Below the pieces are notes generated by a model. That model had not been told where the DNA came from. It was given only the letters and a program-made list of their open reading frames with translations, and did not search any database. A stretch of 64,000 nt of DNA from Sphingomonadaceae bacterium OTU29LAMAA1 (lineage in GTDB: Bacteria > Pseudomonadota > Alphaproteobacteria > Sphingomonadales > Sphingomonadaceae), in the NCBI GenBank assembly GCA_024072375.1, contig CP099617.1:1035001-1099000 (forward strand). Direction: 5' to 3'. Both the position numbers and the translations under genes were made by a program. Shown here one piece after another: positions 43,137 to 52,563 of this stretch (within the stretch, counting starts at the first letter, position 1; every line of letters starts with the position of its first letter).

Positions 43137-45353
43137 TCACCGGTCCCTCGGGCGAATGACCTTCGTCGTGTTCGTCTGGATCGGCACGGCGATGCGCGGG
43201 TCCTCGATGTTGCCGGGGATCGGTGCCGACGGAATCGGCGGAGCGGCACCCATGTAATCGCGGACCAGCTGGTCGATCGACGGCTCTTCGTTGGGCGATT
43301 GCAGCCCCTGTTGCAGGCGGATGTAGCCGTAACGCTGTTCCGCCAGCTTGCGGCTGTCGGCGGCGCTGCGCAGGATCGTCGGGCGGATAAAGATCATCAA
43401 ATTGGTCTTGTTGCGCGATTTCGCCTTCGACTTGAACAGGTTGCCGAGGATCGGGATATCGCCGAGCAGCGGAATCTTCTCGATCGTGCGACGCTCCTCG
43501 TCGCTGAGCAGGCCGCCCATGACGGCGATCTGGCCCTCGTCCACGGTCAGCGTCGTCTCGATCTCGCGCTTGTTGAGGATCAGGTCGCTGTTGTCGCTCG
43601 ACACCGGCCCGGCGATCGAGCTGACCTCCAGGCGCAGATTGAGCTTCACCGTGCCGGACGAATTGACCTGCGGCCGTGCCGTCAGTTCGATACCGACGTT
43701 CTCACGCTGCGTGGTGCGGAAGGTGTTGTCGAAGTTGTTCGACAGCGCCTGCCCGGTGGTGATCGGGATTTCCTGTCCGACCAGGCTATGCGCCTCCTGA
43801 TTGTCGACCGTCACCAGATGCGGGACCTGCAGCAGGTTCGACGTCGTGTCGCTTTTCACCGCATTGATGATCGCGCCGAAGATGAAGTCGCCGATCTGGC
43901 CGCCGAAGCCGCCGAACCCGCCCGAGGACCCGATGATCGAGCTGATCGCCGACTGGGTCAGCTGGTCCGACGCATTGTTGGTCGTCACCGTCGTGGTGAC
44001 GCCGTTGGCGATCGTCGTCGTGGTGTTGCGGCCGAGTTCACGCGCGCCGATCGCGCCGGCGATCTGAAGGATGTTCGGCGCGCTGTTCGAGAAGGTCGAG
44101 GCCGCGAACGCCCCGCCCGACGGGTTGGCGAGGATGAATTGCGCACCGAGCCGGTTGACCGTCGCGTCGGAGACTTCGGCGACGATTCCCTCGATCAGAA
44201 CCTGTTCGCGACGGGTATCGAGTTGGCGGACGACATCGGAGAGTTGCCGCTGAATGTCTGCGGGGGCGGCGATGACGATCGCGTTGGCGCCCTGAAAACG
44301 GGTGACGACCGCCGCGGTGCGCCCGCCCTGCGTCGTGATCGCCGGCTGGCCCGTACCATTGGCGCCGCCGCCCCCGCTCTGCTGGACGGGCGCTTGCGGC
44401 GCCTGCCGCTGCTGCTGGTTGTTCGCTCCGCCGGTGCTGCTGCTGCCGAAGCCGGTCTGGGTGCGCGACAGCTGGACGTCCTGTACCGCGTCCGGCTGTT
44501 GCCCGACGAGTTGCTGGAGCACCGGCAGCAATTGCGCGGCGTCGGCATTCTCGAGGAAGACGACGCGGATTTCGGTCCCGTTCTTCGCCTTCTGATCGAG
44601 GTCCTGCGCGACGCTGACGAGGCGGGATACGCTGGCCGCATCGCCGCGAATGATGACGGAATTGCTGCTGTCGACCGCGGTGACGGTGGTGCCGACACCG
44701 CCGGGGCCGCCACCGCCCTGCCCGCCCGGCGCGCCGGTGGTAAGGCCCTGCAACGCAGCGGCGATCTCCTTGGCGCTCGCATTCTTCAGCGCGACGACGC
44801 GGGTCGAGGCGTTGTCGGCATCGACGCGGCGCAGCACCTCGCGGATGCGGCGGATGTTGTCGGCGAAATCGACGATGACGAGTGCGTTCGATCCGCGATT
44901 GGCACTGACCGAGCCTTGGGCGCTAACCAGCGGGCGCACCGTCTCGATCGCCTGCGTCGCGTCGATCGCGCGCAAACGCACGATTTCGGTGACGAAGCTG
45001 TTGCGGCTCGCCCCCGCCGATCCGACACGGCTGGGCTGCGAGGCGGCATTGTCGATCGGCTGGATGCGGAACGCACCATTGCCGGTCGGCACCGCGACAA
45101 GGCCGTTGGCACGCATCGTCGACAGAAACGCCTCGAAATATTCCGACCGGCTGAGCGGCCGGTCCGTGACGACGGTCACCTTCCCCTGCACGCGCGAATC
45201 GATGATGAAGGTGCGGCCCGTTACCCGCGCGGCATCGGCGATGAAGGCGCGGATGTCGGCATCGCGGACGTTGAGCGTCGTCTGGGCGATCGCCGCCATC
45301 GGCAACGCCAGAGCGGCGGTCGACAGCAACAGGGCGGAAAACAGCGTCTTCAT
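43137..45353 (-). CDS. gspD: Type II secretion system secretin D
   Basis: A 738-residue outer-membrane secretin. After the signal peptide (LLLSTAALALPMAAIAQ) come the N0 domain (LNVRDADIRAFIADAARVTG), three N1-N3 domains (each with a VRP/VVALKNASAKEIA-like pattern and a Gly/Gln-rich loop around residue 320) and the C-terminal secretin domain (VPHLVTVDNQEAHSLVGQEI, IPLLGDIPILGNLF). The end GNIEDPRIAVPIQ is an extension after the barrel. No pilotin gene is visible nearby. Confidence 0.97.
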   Translation of the reverse strand: MKTLFSALLLSTAALALPMAAIAQTTLNVRDADIRAFIADAARVTGRTFIIDSRVQGKVTVVTDRPLSRSEYFEAFLSTMRANGLVAVPTGNGAFRIQPIDNAASQPSRVGSAGASRNSFVTEIVRLRAIDATQAIETVRPLVSAQGSVSANRGSNALVIVDFADNIRRIREVLRRVDADNASTRVVALKNASAKEIAAALQGLTTGAPGGQGGGGPGGVGTTVTAVDSSNSVIIRGDAASVSRLVSVAQDLDQKAKNGTEIRVVFLENADAAQLLPVLQQLVGQQPDAVQDVQLSRTQTGFGSSSTGGANNQQQRQAPQAPVQQSGGGGANGTGQPAITTQGGRTAAVVTRFQGANAIVIAAPADIQRQLSDVVRQLDTRREQVLIEGIVAEVSDATVNRLGAQFILANPSGGAFAASTFSNSAPNILQIAGAIGARELGRNTTTTIANGVTTTVTTNNASDQLTQSAISSIIGSSGGFGGFGGQIGDFIFGAIINAVKSDTTSNLLQVPHLVTVDNQEAHSLVGQEIPITTGQALSNNFDNTFRTTQRENVGIELTARPQVNSSGTVKLNLRLEVSSIAGPVSSDNSDLILNKREIETTLTVDEGQIAVMGGLLSDEERRTIEKIPLLGDIPILGNLFKSKAKSRNKTNLMIFIRPTILRSAADSRKLAEQRYGYIRLQQGLQSPNEEPSIDQLVRDYMGAAPPIPSAPIPGNIEDPRIAVPIQTNTTKVIRPRDR

Positions 45354-45363
45354 GGATTATGGG

Positions 45364-46197
45364 TCATTTCGGGGCTGCGATCGTGATGGCGAGCGCCAGC
45401 GTCTGCGTGCCGCGCTCTACGGTTATGGGAATGTTGCCGCCACCCGCGAAATCGGCGGTGACGCGGTCGAGGTCCTGCGGGCCGGTAACGGGCCGGCCGC
45501 CGATCGCCGTGACGACATCGCCTTCGCGCAGGCCGGCGGTACGAAACAGGTTGCCGGTGCCCTGCGGCCGGACGACGAGGCCCGAGATGCGACCGCCGTC
45601 GATGCGCGGGATGAAGCCGATTTCGTTGCGGATCTGGTTGGCGGCGATCGGCGGCACGGCGGGCTGGCCGACGACCGGGGGTGCGCCGGGCGCAGGCACC
45701 GGCGCTTGCCCAGGCTGGGGTGCGTCGGACTGTACCAGGAACAGGTCTTCCGACGTACCGCCGCGATCGATCGTGATATGGTCGAAGGCGACCGCCTTCA
45801 GACGCACGCCGGGCTGGATTTCCTCGCCGACGCCGACGCTCTTCTGGACGTTGTCGGCCCCCGCGACGATCGCCGAACCGCGGCCCGAGGCTTCGTCGAC
45901 CCGGATGCCGAACAGCGTGAGCTGGAGCGAGGTGACGGTAGCGGGCCCCTGAGCCTGCGCGCCGAGCCGGAAGAAGGGATCGAACCCCGCCAGCACGTCA
46001 TAGGGGCGCCCCGGTACGCTGATCTCCGCCGGACGCCAGTCGCCCAGCGGCGACACCGGTGTGACCAGCGTCCACAGCAACCGCGCGCTCTGCGTCGCCA
46101 GCCCCGCGATCAGGAGCAGCTCGGCCAGCGAATAGACGTTCACGACGGGCAGGCGGCGCAGGATACGCCGCGTGCGCGCGTCGAGTTTCAAGCGCAT
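45364..46197 (-). CDS. gspC: Type II secretion system protein C
   Basis: A 277-residue inner-membrane protein with one N-terminal helix (AELLLIAGLATQSARLLW), a homology-region domain (LTLFGIRVDEASGRGSAIV; GEEIQPGVRLKAVAFDHITI) and a C-terminal PDZ domain (RTAGLREGDVVTAIGGRPVT). It links the inner-membrane platform to GspD. It is the first gene of the operon; the promoter should lie in the 129 bases before the divergent oxygenase gene. Confidence 0.93.
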   Translation of the reverse strand: MRLKLDARTRRILRRLPVVNVYSLAELLLIAGLATQSARLLWTLVTPVSPLGDWRPAEISVPGRPYDVLAGFDPFFRLGAQAQGPATVTSLQLTLFGIRVDEASGRGSAIVAGADNVQKSVGVGEEIQPGVRLKAVAFDHITIDRGGTSEDLFLVQSDAPQPGQAPVPAPGAPPVVGQPAVPPIAANQIRNEIGFIPRIDGGRISGLVVRPQGTGNLFRTAGLREGDVVTAIGGRPVTGPQDLDRVTADFAGGGNIPITVERGTQTLALAITIAAPK

Positions 46198-46326
46198 GTG
46201 TCAGTCCCGTCCCGCACCTTTGCGCCTACGCATGCCATGTTACGCTTTTGCGTCAAAGGGGTGAGATGATCGGGACGGACATCGGCGGCTTCCCTCGGGC
46301 ATCGGGACAGCGGTAGGACGGGCCTT

Positions 46327-46983
46327 ATGGATCCCTCCCTTCCCCTCGGCAGCGGCCTCGATGCCGGACCGATCGTCGCACATCTGATGGCGCAGGCCGG
46401 CGTCCAGAAGGTGCCGAGCCCGAAGCTCGACCTGTTCGTCGCGCGCGGTTTCATCGGCCCGGACCTGTGCGCGGCGCTGATCGAGCGAATCGATGCCGTG
46501 CGCAGGCCCTCGACGATCGCCGACCCCAACGGCGATTCGGCATTTCGGACGAGCGAGACGGGCGACCTGTTCGCGGGCGATCCCGTCGTGCAGGCGGTGG
46601 AGCGCCGGCTGGCGATGTTCACCGGGCTCGCCCCCGCGCACGGCGAGCCGTTGCAGGGGCAACGCTATGCCGTGGGTCAGGAGTTCAAGGGTCATACCGA
46701 TTACTTCGAGCCGCAAGGGGCGGACTATGCCACCTATTGCTCGACGGCAGGCAATCGCACGTGGACGGTGATGGTCTATCTGAACGCGCCGGAAGCAGGC
46801 GGCGCGACGCGCTTCAAGGCGGTGGACAAGATCGTCCAGCCCGAAACCGGCAAGCTGGTGGCGTGGAACAACCGGCGGGCGGACGGATCACTGAACGCGG
46901 CGACCTTGCATCAGGGGATGAAGGTGCGCGCGGGCGTCAAGTACGTGATCACGAAATGGTATCGAGAGCTGCCATGGGGTTGA
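46327..46983 (+). CDS. 2-oxoglutarate/Fe(II)-dependent oxygenase, prolyl 4-hydroxylase-like
   Basis: A 218-residue double-stranded beta-helix oxygenase. The iron ligands are His123 and Asp125 (KGHTDYFEPQ) and His195 (LHQGMKVRAG), and Lys205 in KYVITKWYRE would bind 2-oxoglutarate. The arrangement matches bacterial P4H-type enzymes, which hydroxylate prolines in proteins; the target is unknown. It is divergent from gspC and convergent with the TonB-dependent receptor gene. Confidence 0.9.
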   Translation: MDPSLPLGSGLDAGPIVAHLMAQAGVQKVPSPKLDLFVARGFIGPDLCAALIERIDAVRRPSTIADPNGDSAFRTSETGDLFAGDPVVQAVERRLAMFTGLAPAHGEPLQGQRYAVGQEFKGHTDYFEPQGADYATYCSTAGNRTWTVMVYLNAPEAGGATRFKAVDKIVQPETGKLVAWNNRRADGSLNAATLHQGMKVRAGVKYVITKWYRELPWG

Positions 46984-46984
46984 G

Positions 46985-47130
46985 CCACCCCCCCCAACTC
47001 CTCCCCCGCGAGGGGGAGGTGGCAGCGCGCCAGCGCTGACGGAGGGGGAGGTAAACGACGAACCCGATGGCGGAACACCCCCTCCCCGACGCCCTGCGGG
47101 CGGAGTCCCTCTCCCCGCGTCGCAAGGCAG
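46985..47130. repeat. Family D repeat between oxygenase and receptor genes
   Basis: The core CCTCCCCCGCGAGGGGGAGG is a perfect hairpin, followed by GGCAGCGCGCCAGCGCTGAC and GGAGGGGGAGG, then a second arm CCCCTCCCCGACG near 47080. This matches the unit repeated in the 51921-52430 array and at 57981-58122. It may act as a bidirectional terminator between convergent genes. Confidence 0.8.
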
Positions 47131-47143
47131 GAATACGCCGAAA

Positions 47144-49978
47144 TCAGAACGTCGCGCTCACCCCGAGGCTGAACACCCGGCCCAGATTGTACTTGTTGAT
47201 GAACACCTCGTTGCCGTTCGGGAACGTCTGGCTCTCGCGATACTTCGTCCGGGTCAGGTTGCGCGCCTCGGCCTTGATCTCGAACTTGCCGCCCATCAGC
47301 TCGACGCCCTGACGCGCGACGAGGTCGAGGCGAATGCCGGGATGCTCGACGACGTCCGGCTGGAAACCCACGCCCGACAGGTTCGACGGGCCGCGATTGG
47401 TCACGCGATCGCTGGCGTAGTTGAACAGCATCGTGATCTGCGACAGCGAAGCGGTGTCCTCCAGCCCGATCTGTACGTTGACCAGATGATCCGACTGGCC
47501 AGTCAACGGCGCGCCATCCCGGAACTGGAGCGCCGCCGGGCCGAAACCGGTGCGGCAGCCACCCAGCGTCTGGTTGAGCACGTTCGGCACGCATGATCCG
47601 TCGGCGGTGATGCTCGACTTGGTATAGGTGTAGTTCGCGACGAACAGCGCGCGGCGGGTTGAAAAGAAATTGCCACCGAAGACGTCGGCCAGCGGGAAAT
47701 ACTTCTGCAACTCGACCTCGCCGCCGTACAGCGTCGCCTTGGGCAGGTTGGTGAAGCCGGTCTGCAACCGATCGTCGGCGCCGGTGTAGAAGCCGACCTG
47801 CTCGATCGGATTGTCGATCCGCTTGTAGAAGCCGGCAAGCGTAAAGCGCTGGTCGCGCTTGAAGAACCATTCGTAGCGCGCTTCGAGATTATACAGCTCG
47901 CTGTCCTGCAACAGCGGGTTGCCGAAGAACAGACGATCCGAATCCGGATCGCGGAACTGCTGCGGCGCCAGCTCACGGAACTGCGGGCGCGAAATCGTCT
48001 TGGCCGCGCTCGCGCGCAGCTGCATGTCCGCCGCGAAGTTCCAGGTCAGCGTCGCGGCAGGCAGCCAATAATCGTTCTTCAGGCGCGTTGTCGCGGTCTG
48101 CACCGGCGTCACCTTTTCGGTGCCGGTCTCGTAGCGCAGGCCGATCACCGCGCGCAGGCCATCGAACGCCTCCGCTTCCGCCTGCGCGTAACCGGCATGG
48201 ACGTCGAGCGACGCGTCATAGGCATAGGCGCCGAGCGGCGTGTTGAACTGCAACTGGATCGTGCACGCGCCGGTCCCCTGCAACGGGCAGGCGTTGTTGA
48301 GCACGTCCGGGCTGAGCAGGTAATCGGGGCGCAGCAGATTGTACGGATAGCCCGGCGCGGTGCCGCCGCCCGCAGACGTCTGGTAATTGAACTGGAGGCG
48401 CGAGGACGAACGGTCGGTCCCCTGATAGAAATAACCGGCGGACAATGTGATCGGGCGGTCGCCGTCGATCTTGTACGATGCGTCCGCCTGACCGGTGAAC
48501 AGGTCTTCGTTCAACTCGCTGAACACGATCGAGGCGAAGGGCGTGAAACGCTGCGACACCTGATAGGCGCCGTTACACTGGAAGCCGTCCGCCTGCTGTC
48601 CGCCGTCACTGGTAATCGGCAGACCGTTCGACGTCGTGGCCGAGCAGAGATAATCGAACTGCCGCTCGTACGGCGCGTTGCGCTTCGAATTGGCGTAGGC
48701 GCCGCGGACGTCGAGCTTCAGCGCGTCGGTCAGCTTGAATTCGCCGACCAGCTGGCTTTCGATCAGCTGGCGTTCGAACCAGTTGGTGTTCTGCTGGAAA
48801 CGCAGGCCGCTGGCGTTGTTGTACAGCGTCGCCGCCGAACCGCGCCCCTGCTTCAGCGTGTCGTGGATATAGACGTTGGTCCAGCGCAGCGTGTTCTCGC
48901 CGAACTCCAGCCCGACGCCGATCAGCGCGTTCGCGACGATACGGTTGTCGGTCAGCAGCGTCCGGTAATCGTTGCGCAGCGTGCCGTCCGCCGACACCGT
49001 GTCCTGCTGGATTGCCGAGCGGGTGCGGAAGGTGTTGCTGGCGCTGACCGAGGCGATCACCCCCAGCCGCGACGAACCGAGATCGTAAACCGAACCGCCG
49101 CTGATCTCGCCCGACCAGTTCGCCGGCAGCTGGTTGTTGCGCTGGAGCAACGTCGTCGAGGCGTTGGACAGCTGCGCGACCTGCGCGGCGGGGATGATGC
49201 CGGTGCCGGTCGGTGCGTTCCTGATGAACGACGGCACCTTGCGCGTGCCGTCGTCGAAGCCGATCCAGTCAGCATCGCCGCCGGCATAGGTGTAGCCCAG
49301 CTCGCTGGTCGTCGCGTCATCCGCCGAGATCGTGCCGCCGATCGACACGAAGTTCTTGTCCGGGATCGCCTTGGTCGTCAGGTTGATGACGCCGCCGCCG
49401 AATTCGCCGGGGTAGTTCACCGAATACGTCTTCTGCACCAGCGCCGACCCGACGATCGTGGTCGGGAAGATGTCGAGCGGCACCGACCGGCGCAGCGGCT
49501 CCGGACTTGGCAGGGGCGATCCGTTGAGCAGCGACGACGAATAGCGATCGCCGAGGCCGCGGACGTAGACGAAGCCGCCGCCGACCACCGACAGGCCGGT
49601 GACGCGGGTCAGTGCGCCGGCGATGTCGCCTTCGCCCGTGCGCGCGATGTCGGCGGTCGACAGGACGGAGACGATCTGCGCCGTGGAGCGCACCGCGTTG
49701 GGAATGTTGCGCCCGACGACGACGATGTCCTCGAGACCCTCCGCGCCGGGAGCCGAGACTTCCACCGGCGCCTCGGCCTGCTGATCGGTCGAGGTCGGGG
49801 CCGCCGCTTGCGGATCGGTCGCACCGCCGGGGCTGGACGTCGCGGGTGTCGAGGTCTGCGCGGGCGGCGGGCTGGCCGGTGCCGGCGCGGCGGTGCCACC
49901 GGCCTGCGCAAGGACGGCTGGCGCCACGAGGGTGGAGGACATCAGAAGAAGGGTGGCGAAAGCGAGCCGCTGCGGCAT
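47144..49978 (-). CDS. TonB-dependent receptor
   Basis: A 944-residue outer-membrane receptor. The signal peptide (TLLLMSSTLVAPAVLAQ) is followed by a long Ala/Pro/Ser/Thr/Gln-rich stretch to about residue 65, the TonB box region EDIVVVGRNIPNAV, a plug domain (VVGGGFVYVRGLGDRYSSSL) and a barrel ending in FSLGVSATF. It would import an unknown ligand across the outer membrane using TonB energy. The start taken is the ATG at 49978; a TTG three codons upstream is open. It is followed upstream by the lipoprotein gene with 103 bases between, possibly in one operon. Confidence 0.93.
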   Translation of the reverse strand: MPQRLAFATLLLMSSTLVAPAVLAQAGGTAAPAPASPPPAQTSTPATSSPGGATDPQAAAPTSTDQQAEAPVEVSAPGAEGLEDIVVVGRNIPNAVRSTAQIVSVLSTADIARTGEGDIAGALTRVTGLSVVGGGFVYVRGLGDRYSSSLLNGSPLPSPEPLRRSVPLDIFPTTIVGSALVQKTYSVNYPGEFGGGVINLTTKAIPDKNFVSIGGTISADDATTSELGYTYAGGDADWIGFDDGTRKVPSFIRNAPTGTGIIPAAQVAQLSNASTTLLQRNNQLPANWSGEISGGSVYDLGSSRLGVIASVSASNTFRTRSAIQQDTVSADGTLRNDYRTLLTDNRIVANALIGVGLEFGENTLRWTNVYIHDTLKQGRGSAATLYNNASGLRFQQNTNWFERQLIESQLVGEFKLTDALKLDVRGAYANSKRNAPYERQFDYLCSATTSNGLPITSDGGQQADGFQCNGAYQVSQRFTPFASIVFSELNEDLFTGQADASYKIDGDRPITLSAGYFYQGTDRSSSRLQFNYQTSAGGGTAPGYPYNLLRPDYLLSPDVLNNACPLQGTGACTIQLQFNTPLGAYAYDASLDVHAGYAQAEAEAFDGLRAVIGLRYETGTEKVTPVQTATTRLKNDYWLPAATLTWNFAADMQLRASAAKTISRPQFRELAPQQFRDPDSDRLFFGNPLLQDSELYNLEARYEWFFKRDQRFTLAGFYKRIDNPIEQVGFYTGADDRLQTGFTNLPKATLYGGEVELQKYFPLADVFGGNFFSTRRALFVANYTYTKSSITADGSCVPNVLNQTLGGCRTGFGPAALQFRDGAPLTGQSDHLVNVQIGLEDTASLSQITMLFNYASDRVTNRGPSNLSGVGFQPDVVEHPGIRLDLVARQGVELMGGKFEIKAEARNLTRTKYRESQTFPNGNEVFINKYNLGRVFSLGVSATF

Positions 49979-50081
49979 GACCGTCAATCCCGGATCAAGA
50001 AGCTATTATAAAGGTATCCGGGGCGGCGTCGCCGCCACCCCGGACCCGATGCCGTGAGAGGGGGCAGGTCGCCCCCCGTCA

Positions 50082-51695
50082 TCAGCGGCCCTGGCAGGCG
50101 AAGTAGACCGAGTTGAACGACGGCGGGCCGAAGTCCTGCAGCGCGGAGTCCGCCGGGCGGACGGTCGAGCGGCCGCCGCTGGTCTGTTCGCCGGCGATCA
50201 GGTTGACGCAGGCGACGGTGTTCACCGACTTCACCACGCCGTTGACGAAGCGCATGTCCGAACCGCCACGCTGGCGGATCGCGGCGGGCGCCAGCGCCGT
50301 CTGGATGAAGGTGAAGTTGGCGTAGGTCGAGAACGTGCGCGGCAGCAGATCCTCGGCATTGTTCGAGTCGATTTCGGTCGAGAAGCTGTCCGGCGTCGCG
50401 CCCAGCGTCCGCTGCGCCGCGATCATGAACTGCATGAAGCCGCGATAGCCGTTGTCGATGTCGAACCCGTCGTCGTCGGCGCCGGTGACGGCGATATACT
50501 TGATGTTGGTGTTGCCGCCGAAGATCTCGATGCCGTCATCCGCCGAATTGTGGCTCTGGATGTGATCCAGCACGGTGCCCGAACCGGTGCCGCCCAGCGT
50601 CAGGCCCTGCAATTCGTTGCCATCGCTGATCGCGATGCCCGAATAGCGGATCTGGACGTAGGACATCTGCCCGCTCGAATCCGCCGCCGTCGGCCCGCCG
50701 TAGAAGCGGCCGGTGACGCCCTCGATGGCCTGCTGGCAGGTGGTCGAGCTGCCCGCTGCGTTGTTCGGGCCGGTGCCCGCGGCGCAGACGCCGACCGGTG
50801 CACGGCCGAGCAGGATGATCCCGCCCCACTGGCCCTGCGTCGCGTCCGACACGCCGTTGCTGGCGAGGTTCTGCTGCGAGGTGAAGACGATCGGGTTGTC
50901 GCGATTGCCCACCGCGTTGATCTTCGACCCGCGGTTGACCAGCAGCAGGTCGTTGGTCGGCTCCGACGAATCGGCGGCGACAACGACGCCCGGCTCGATC
51001 GTCAGCGTCACGCCGGCCGCGCCGGTGGTGCCGAGGTCGGTGCCGACTTCGGTCTGGCCGCGCAGGCGATAATAGACGCCGGCGATCTTCGGCAGCGTCA
51101 GGTTGGTGGTGATGTTCTGCGGGATCAGGCAGCCCTGGAAGCCGCCGACGACATCGCTGGCGGTCGTGCCGGTCGGGCAGACCGACGCGGCGACACGCGC
51201 GCCGACGTTCGGCACCGCGGTGCAGCGCGCGCCCGAACCGCCGAATTCGGCCGAGGTCGAATTGCAGGTCCAGCCCTGGAAGCTGGTGTCGCTCGGACCG
51301 TTCAGCGCGCCGACGAAGTTGGTGCTCGTGAAGAAGCTGTTGATCGACGACGGATCGGTCGCCGTCGTCAGCGATGCGGCCGCGACCGGATAGACGCCGT
51401 TGATCGTCGAACCGATGCCGCTGACATTGTTGTTGGTGCCGGCATTGACGATCGCGAGCTGTTCGTCGGGTGTGATCGTGATCGAATTGACCGTCGTCGC
51501 GGCGGCGAACTGCGCCGCAGTGATCGCGCTGGGGGTCGGTGTCGGTGCGGTCGGCGTCGGCGTTACGATCGGCTGTACGATCGTAACGCTGCCTGCGCCC
51601 GGCGATGCGACACTGTCTGCGCCGCCGCAACCGGCCAGCGCGAGGCAGGCCGTGGAGGCCATGAGGAATTGGCCGATGCGCGTGTTGCTCACCAT
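50082..51695 (-). CDS. Large beta-helix-like surface lipoprotein
   Basis: A 537-residue lipoprotein with the lipobox LALAGCGG (Cys near residue 23). A Thr/Pro-rich linker (PTPTAPTPTPS) leads to a domain rich in Gly, Asn and Asp with beta-helix-like repeats: QGQWGGIILLGRAPVG, QMSYVQIRYSGIAISDGNEL, LQGLTLGGTGSGTVLDHIQ and HNSADDGIEIFGGNTN. Similar proteins are widespread, often mislabelled as transporters; function unknown. The start chosen has GGGAG about nine bases upstream; twelve upstream codons are open. It precedes the receptor gene in transcription and lies near the type II secretion operon, so it may be secreted or displayed by it (inference). Confidence 0.85.
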   Translation of the reverse strand: MVSNTRIGQFLMASTACLALAGCGGADSVASPGAGSVTIVQPIVTPTPTAPTPTPSAITAAQFAAATTVNSITITPDEQLAIVNAGTNNNVSGIGSTINGVYPVAAASLTTATDPSSINSFFTSTNFVGALNGPSDTSFQGWTCNSTSAEFGGSGARCTAVPNVGARVAASVCPTGTTASDVVGGFQGCLIPQNITTNLTLPKIAGVYYRLRGQTEVGTDLGTTGAAGVTLTIEPGVVVAADSSEPTNDLLLVNRGSKINAVGNRDNPIVFTSQQNLASNGVSDATQGQWGGIILLGRAPVGVCAAGTGPNNAAGSSTTCQQAIEGVTGRFYGGPTAADSSGQMSYVQIRYSGIAISDGNELQGLTLGGTGSGTVLDHIQSHNSADDGIEIFGGNTNIKYIAVTGADDDGFDIDNGYRGFMQFMIAAQRTLGATPDSFSTEIDSNNAEDLLPRTFSTYANFTFIQTALAPAAIRQRGGSDMRFVNGVVKSVNTVACVNLIAGEQTSGGRSTVRPADSALQDFGPPSFNSVYFACQGR

Positions 51696-51920
51696 GATCG
51701 AAAGCTCCCGGTCGTAATTCGTTGTCGCCATTCAGGCATCGCTGCCCGCGACCGGCCAAGGCTCCCCCTCTGCCGATCCCTGCAGCGGCGGTTAGGAGCG
51801 TACCGTGACTCCTGCGTGAGGTTTTGGAGACGGTATCGTTACGGAGGTGGGACGGTTTTGTGACAGCCTACGGACCCGCGCCGTGACCGGGAGCAATCAT
51901 CGACCGGACAGCGTACGAAA

Positions 51921-52430
51921 ACGCCCCCTCCACCACCACCGACGCCGGCGGTCCCCCCCTTCCCCCACCAAAGCGAGGGACGAACATAAGGGAAGGTCAC
52001 GCATCCCATTCCTCCCCCGTAAGGGGGAGGTGGCGCGGCGAAGCCGTGACGGAGGGGGAGGCAAGCGTCGAACCAAATAACCTGCCCCGACGCCCCACCC
52101 CGACGGCGGCGGCGCGCCCCCTCCCCGCTAAAGCGACAGAGGACCAACAAGAAACGTCACAAGGACGAACGCCAGCCCATTCCTCCCCCGCAAGGGGTAG
52201 GCGGCGCGGCGACGCCGTGACGGAGGGGGAGGCAAGCGTCGAACCAAACGACCTGCCCCGACGCCCCCGCCCCGACGCCCCCGCCCCGACGGCCGCGGCG
52301 CGCGCCCTCCCCGCTAAAGCGACGGGGGACCAACAAGAAACGTCACAAGACGAGCGCCATCCCATTCCTCCCCCGCAAGGGGGAGGTGGCGCGGCGAAGC
52401 CGTGACGGAGGGGGAGGCAAGCGTCGAACC
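51921..52430. repeat. Tandem array of family D repeat units
   Basis: Three units begin with CCCATTCCTCCCCCG at 52005, 52176 and 52361, so the period is 171 then 185 bases. Each has the hairpin CCTCCCCCGCAAGGGGGAGG, then GCGAAGCCGTGACGGAGG and GCAAGCGTCGAACC. The spacer has GCTAAAGCGAC and CAACAAGAAACGTCACAAG. A diverged partial unit precedes the first (51921-52004). The longer second spacer carries an extra tandem copy of a CCCCGACGCCCCCG motif. Together with flanks this explains the 868 bases without a gene between 51696 and 52563. Confidence 0.88.
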
Positions 52431-52508
52431 GGGAGGCTCGCGGAAACACGCCGCCAATCCCGGCTGCCCCGGCCGTCTGCGTGCGCCGAACGAGCAAGGC
52501 ATAAAGAA

Positions 52509-52538
52509 AGGGGCGCCCTTCTCGCGAAGGACGCCCCT
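52509..52538 (-). terminator. Rho-independent terminator of the small membrane-protein gene
   Basis: Stem AGGGGCG at 52509-52515 pairs with CGCCCCT at 52532-52538, with an inner CCTT/AAGG pair. Read on the minus strand it is followed by TTTCTTTAT. It lies 25 bases past the stop of the gene at 52564. Confidence 0.75.
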
Positions 52539-52563
52539 ATCCCATCGACCCGAAATCCGGGGA

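Noticed and set aside
43001..43249. An N-terminal extension of 83 codons on gspE
   Set aside because: It reads through a palindromic repeat and the end of gspD, and a good ribosome-binding site precedes the ATG at 43000.
42906..45386. An 826-codon open frame on the plus strand opposite gspD
   Set aside because: It mirrors the secretin gene in a frame with no stop codons because of GC-rich codon use, and shows no motifs of its own.
51921..52430. Regular repeats that could suggest a CRISPR array
   Set aside because: The units are about 171-185 bp, the spacers are themselves similar between copies, and no cas gene is near.
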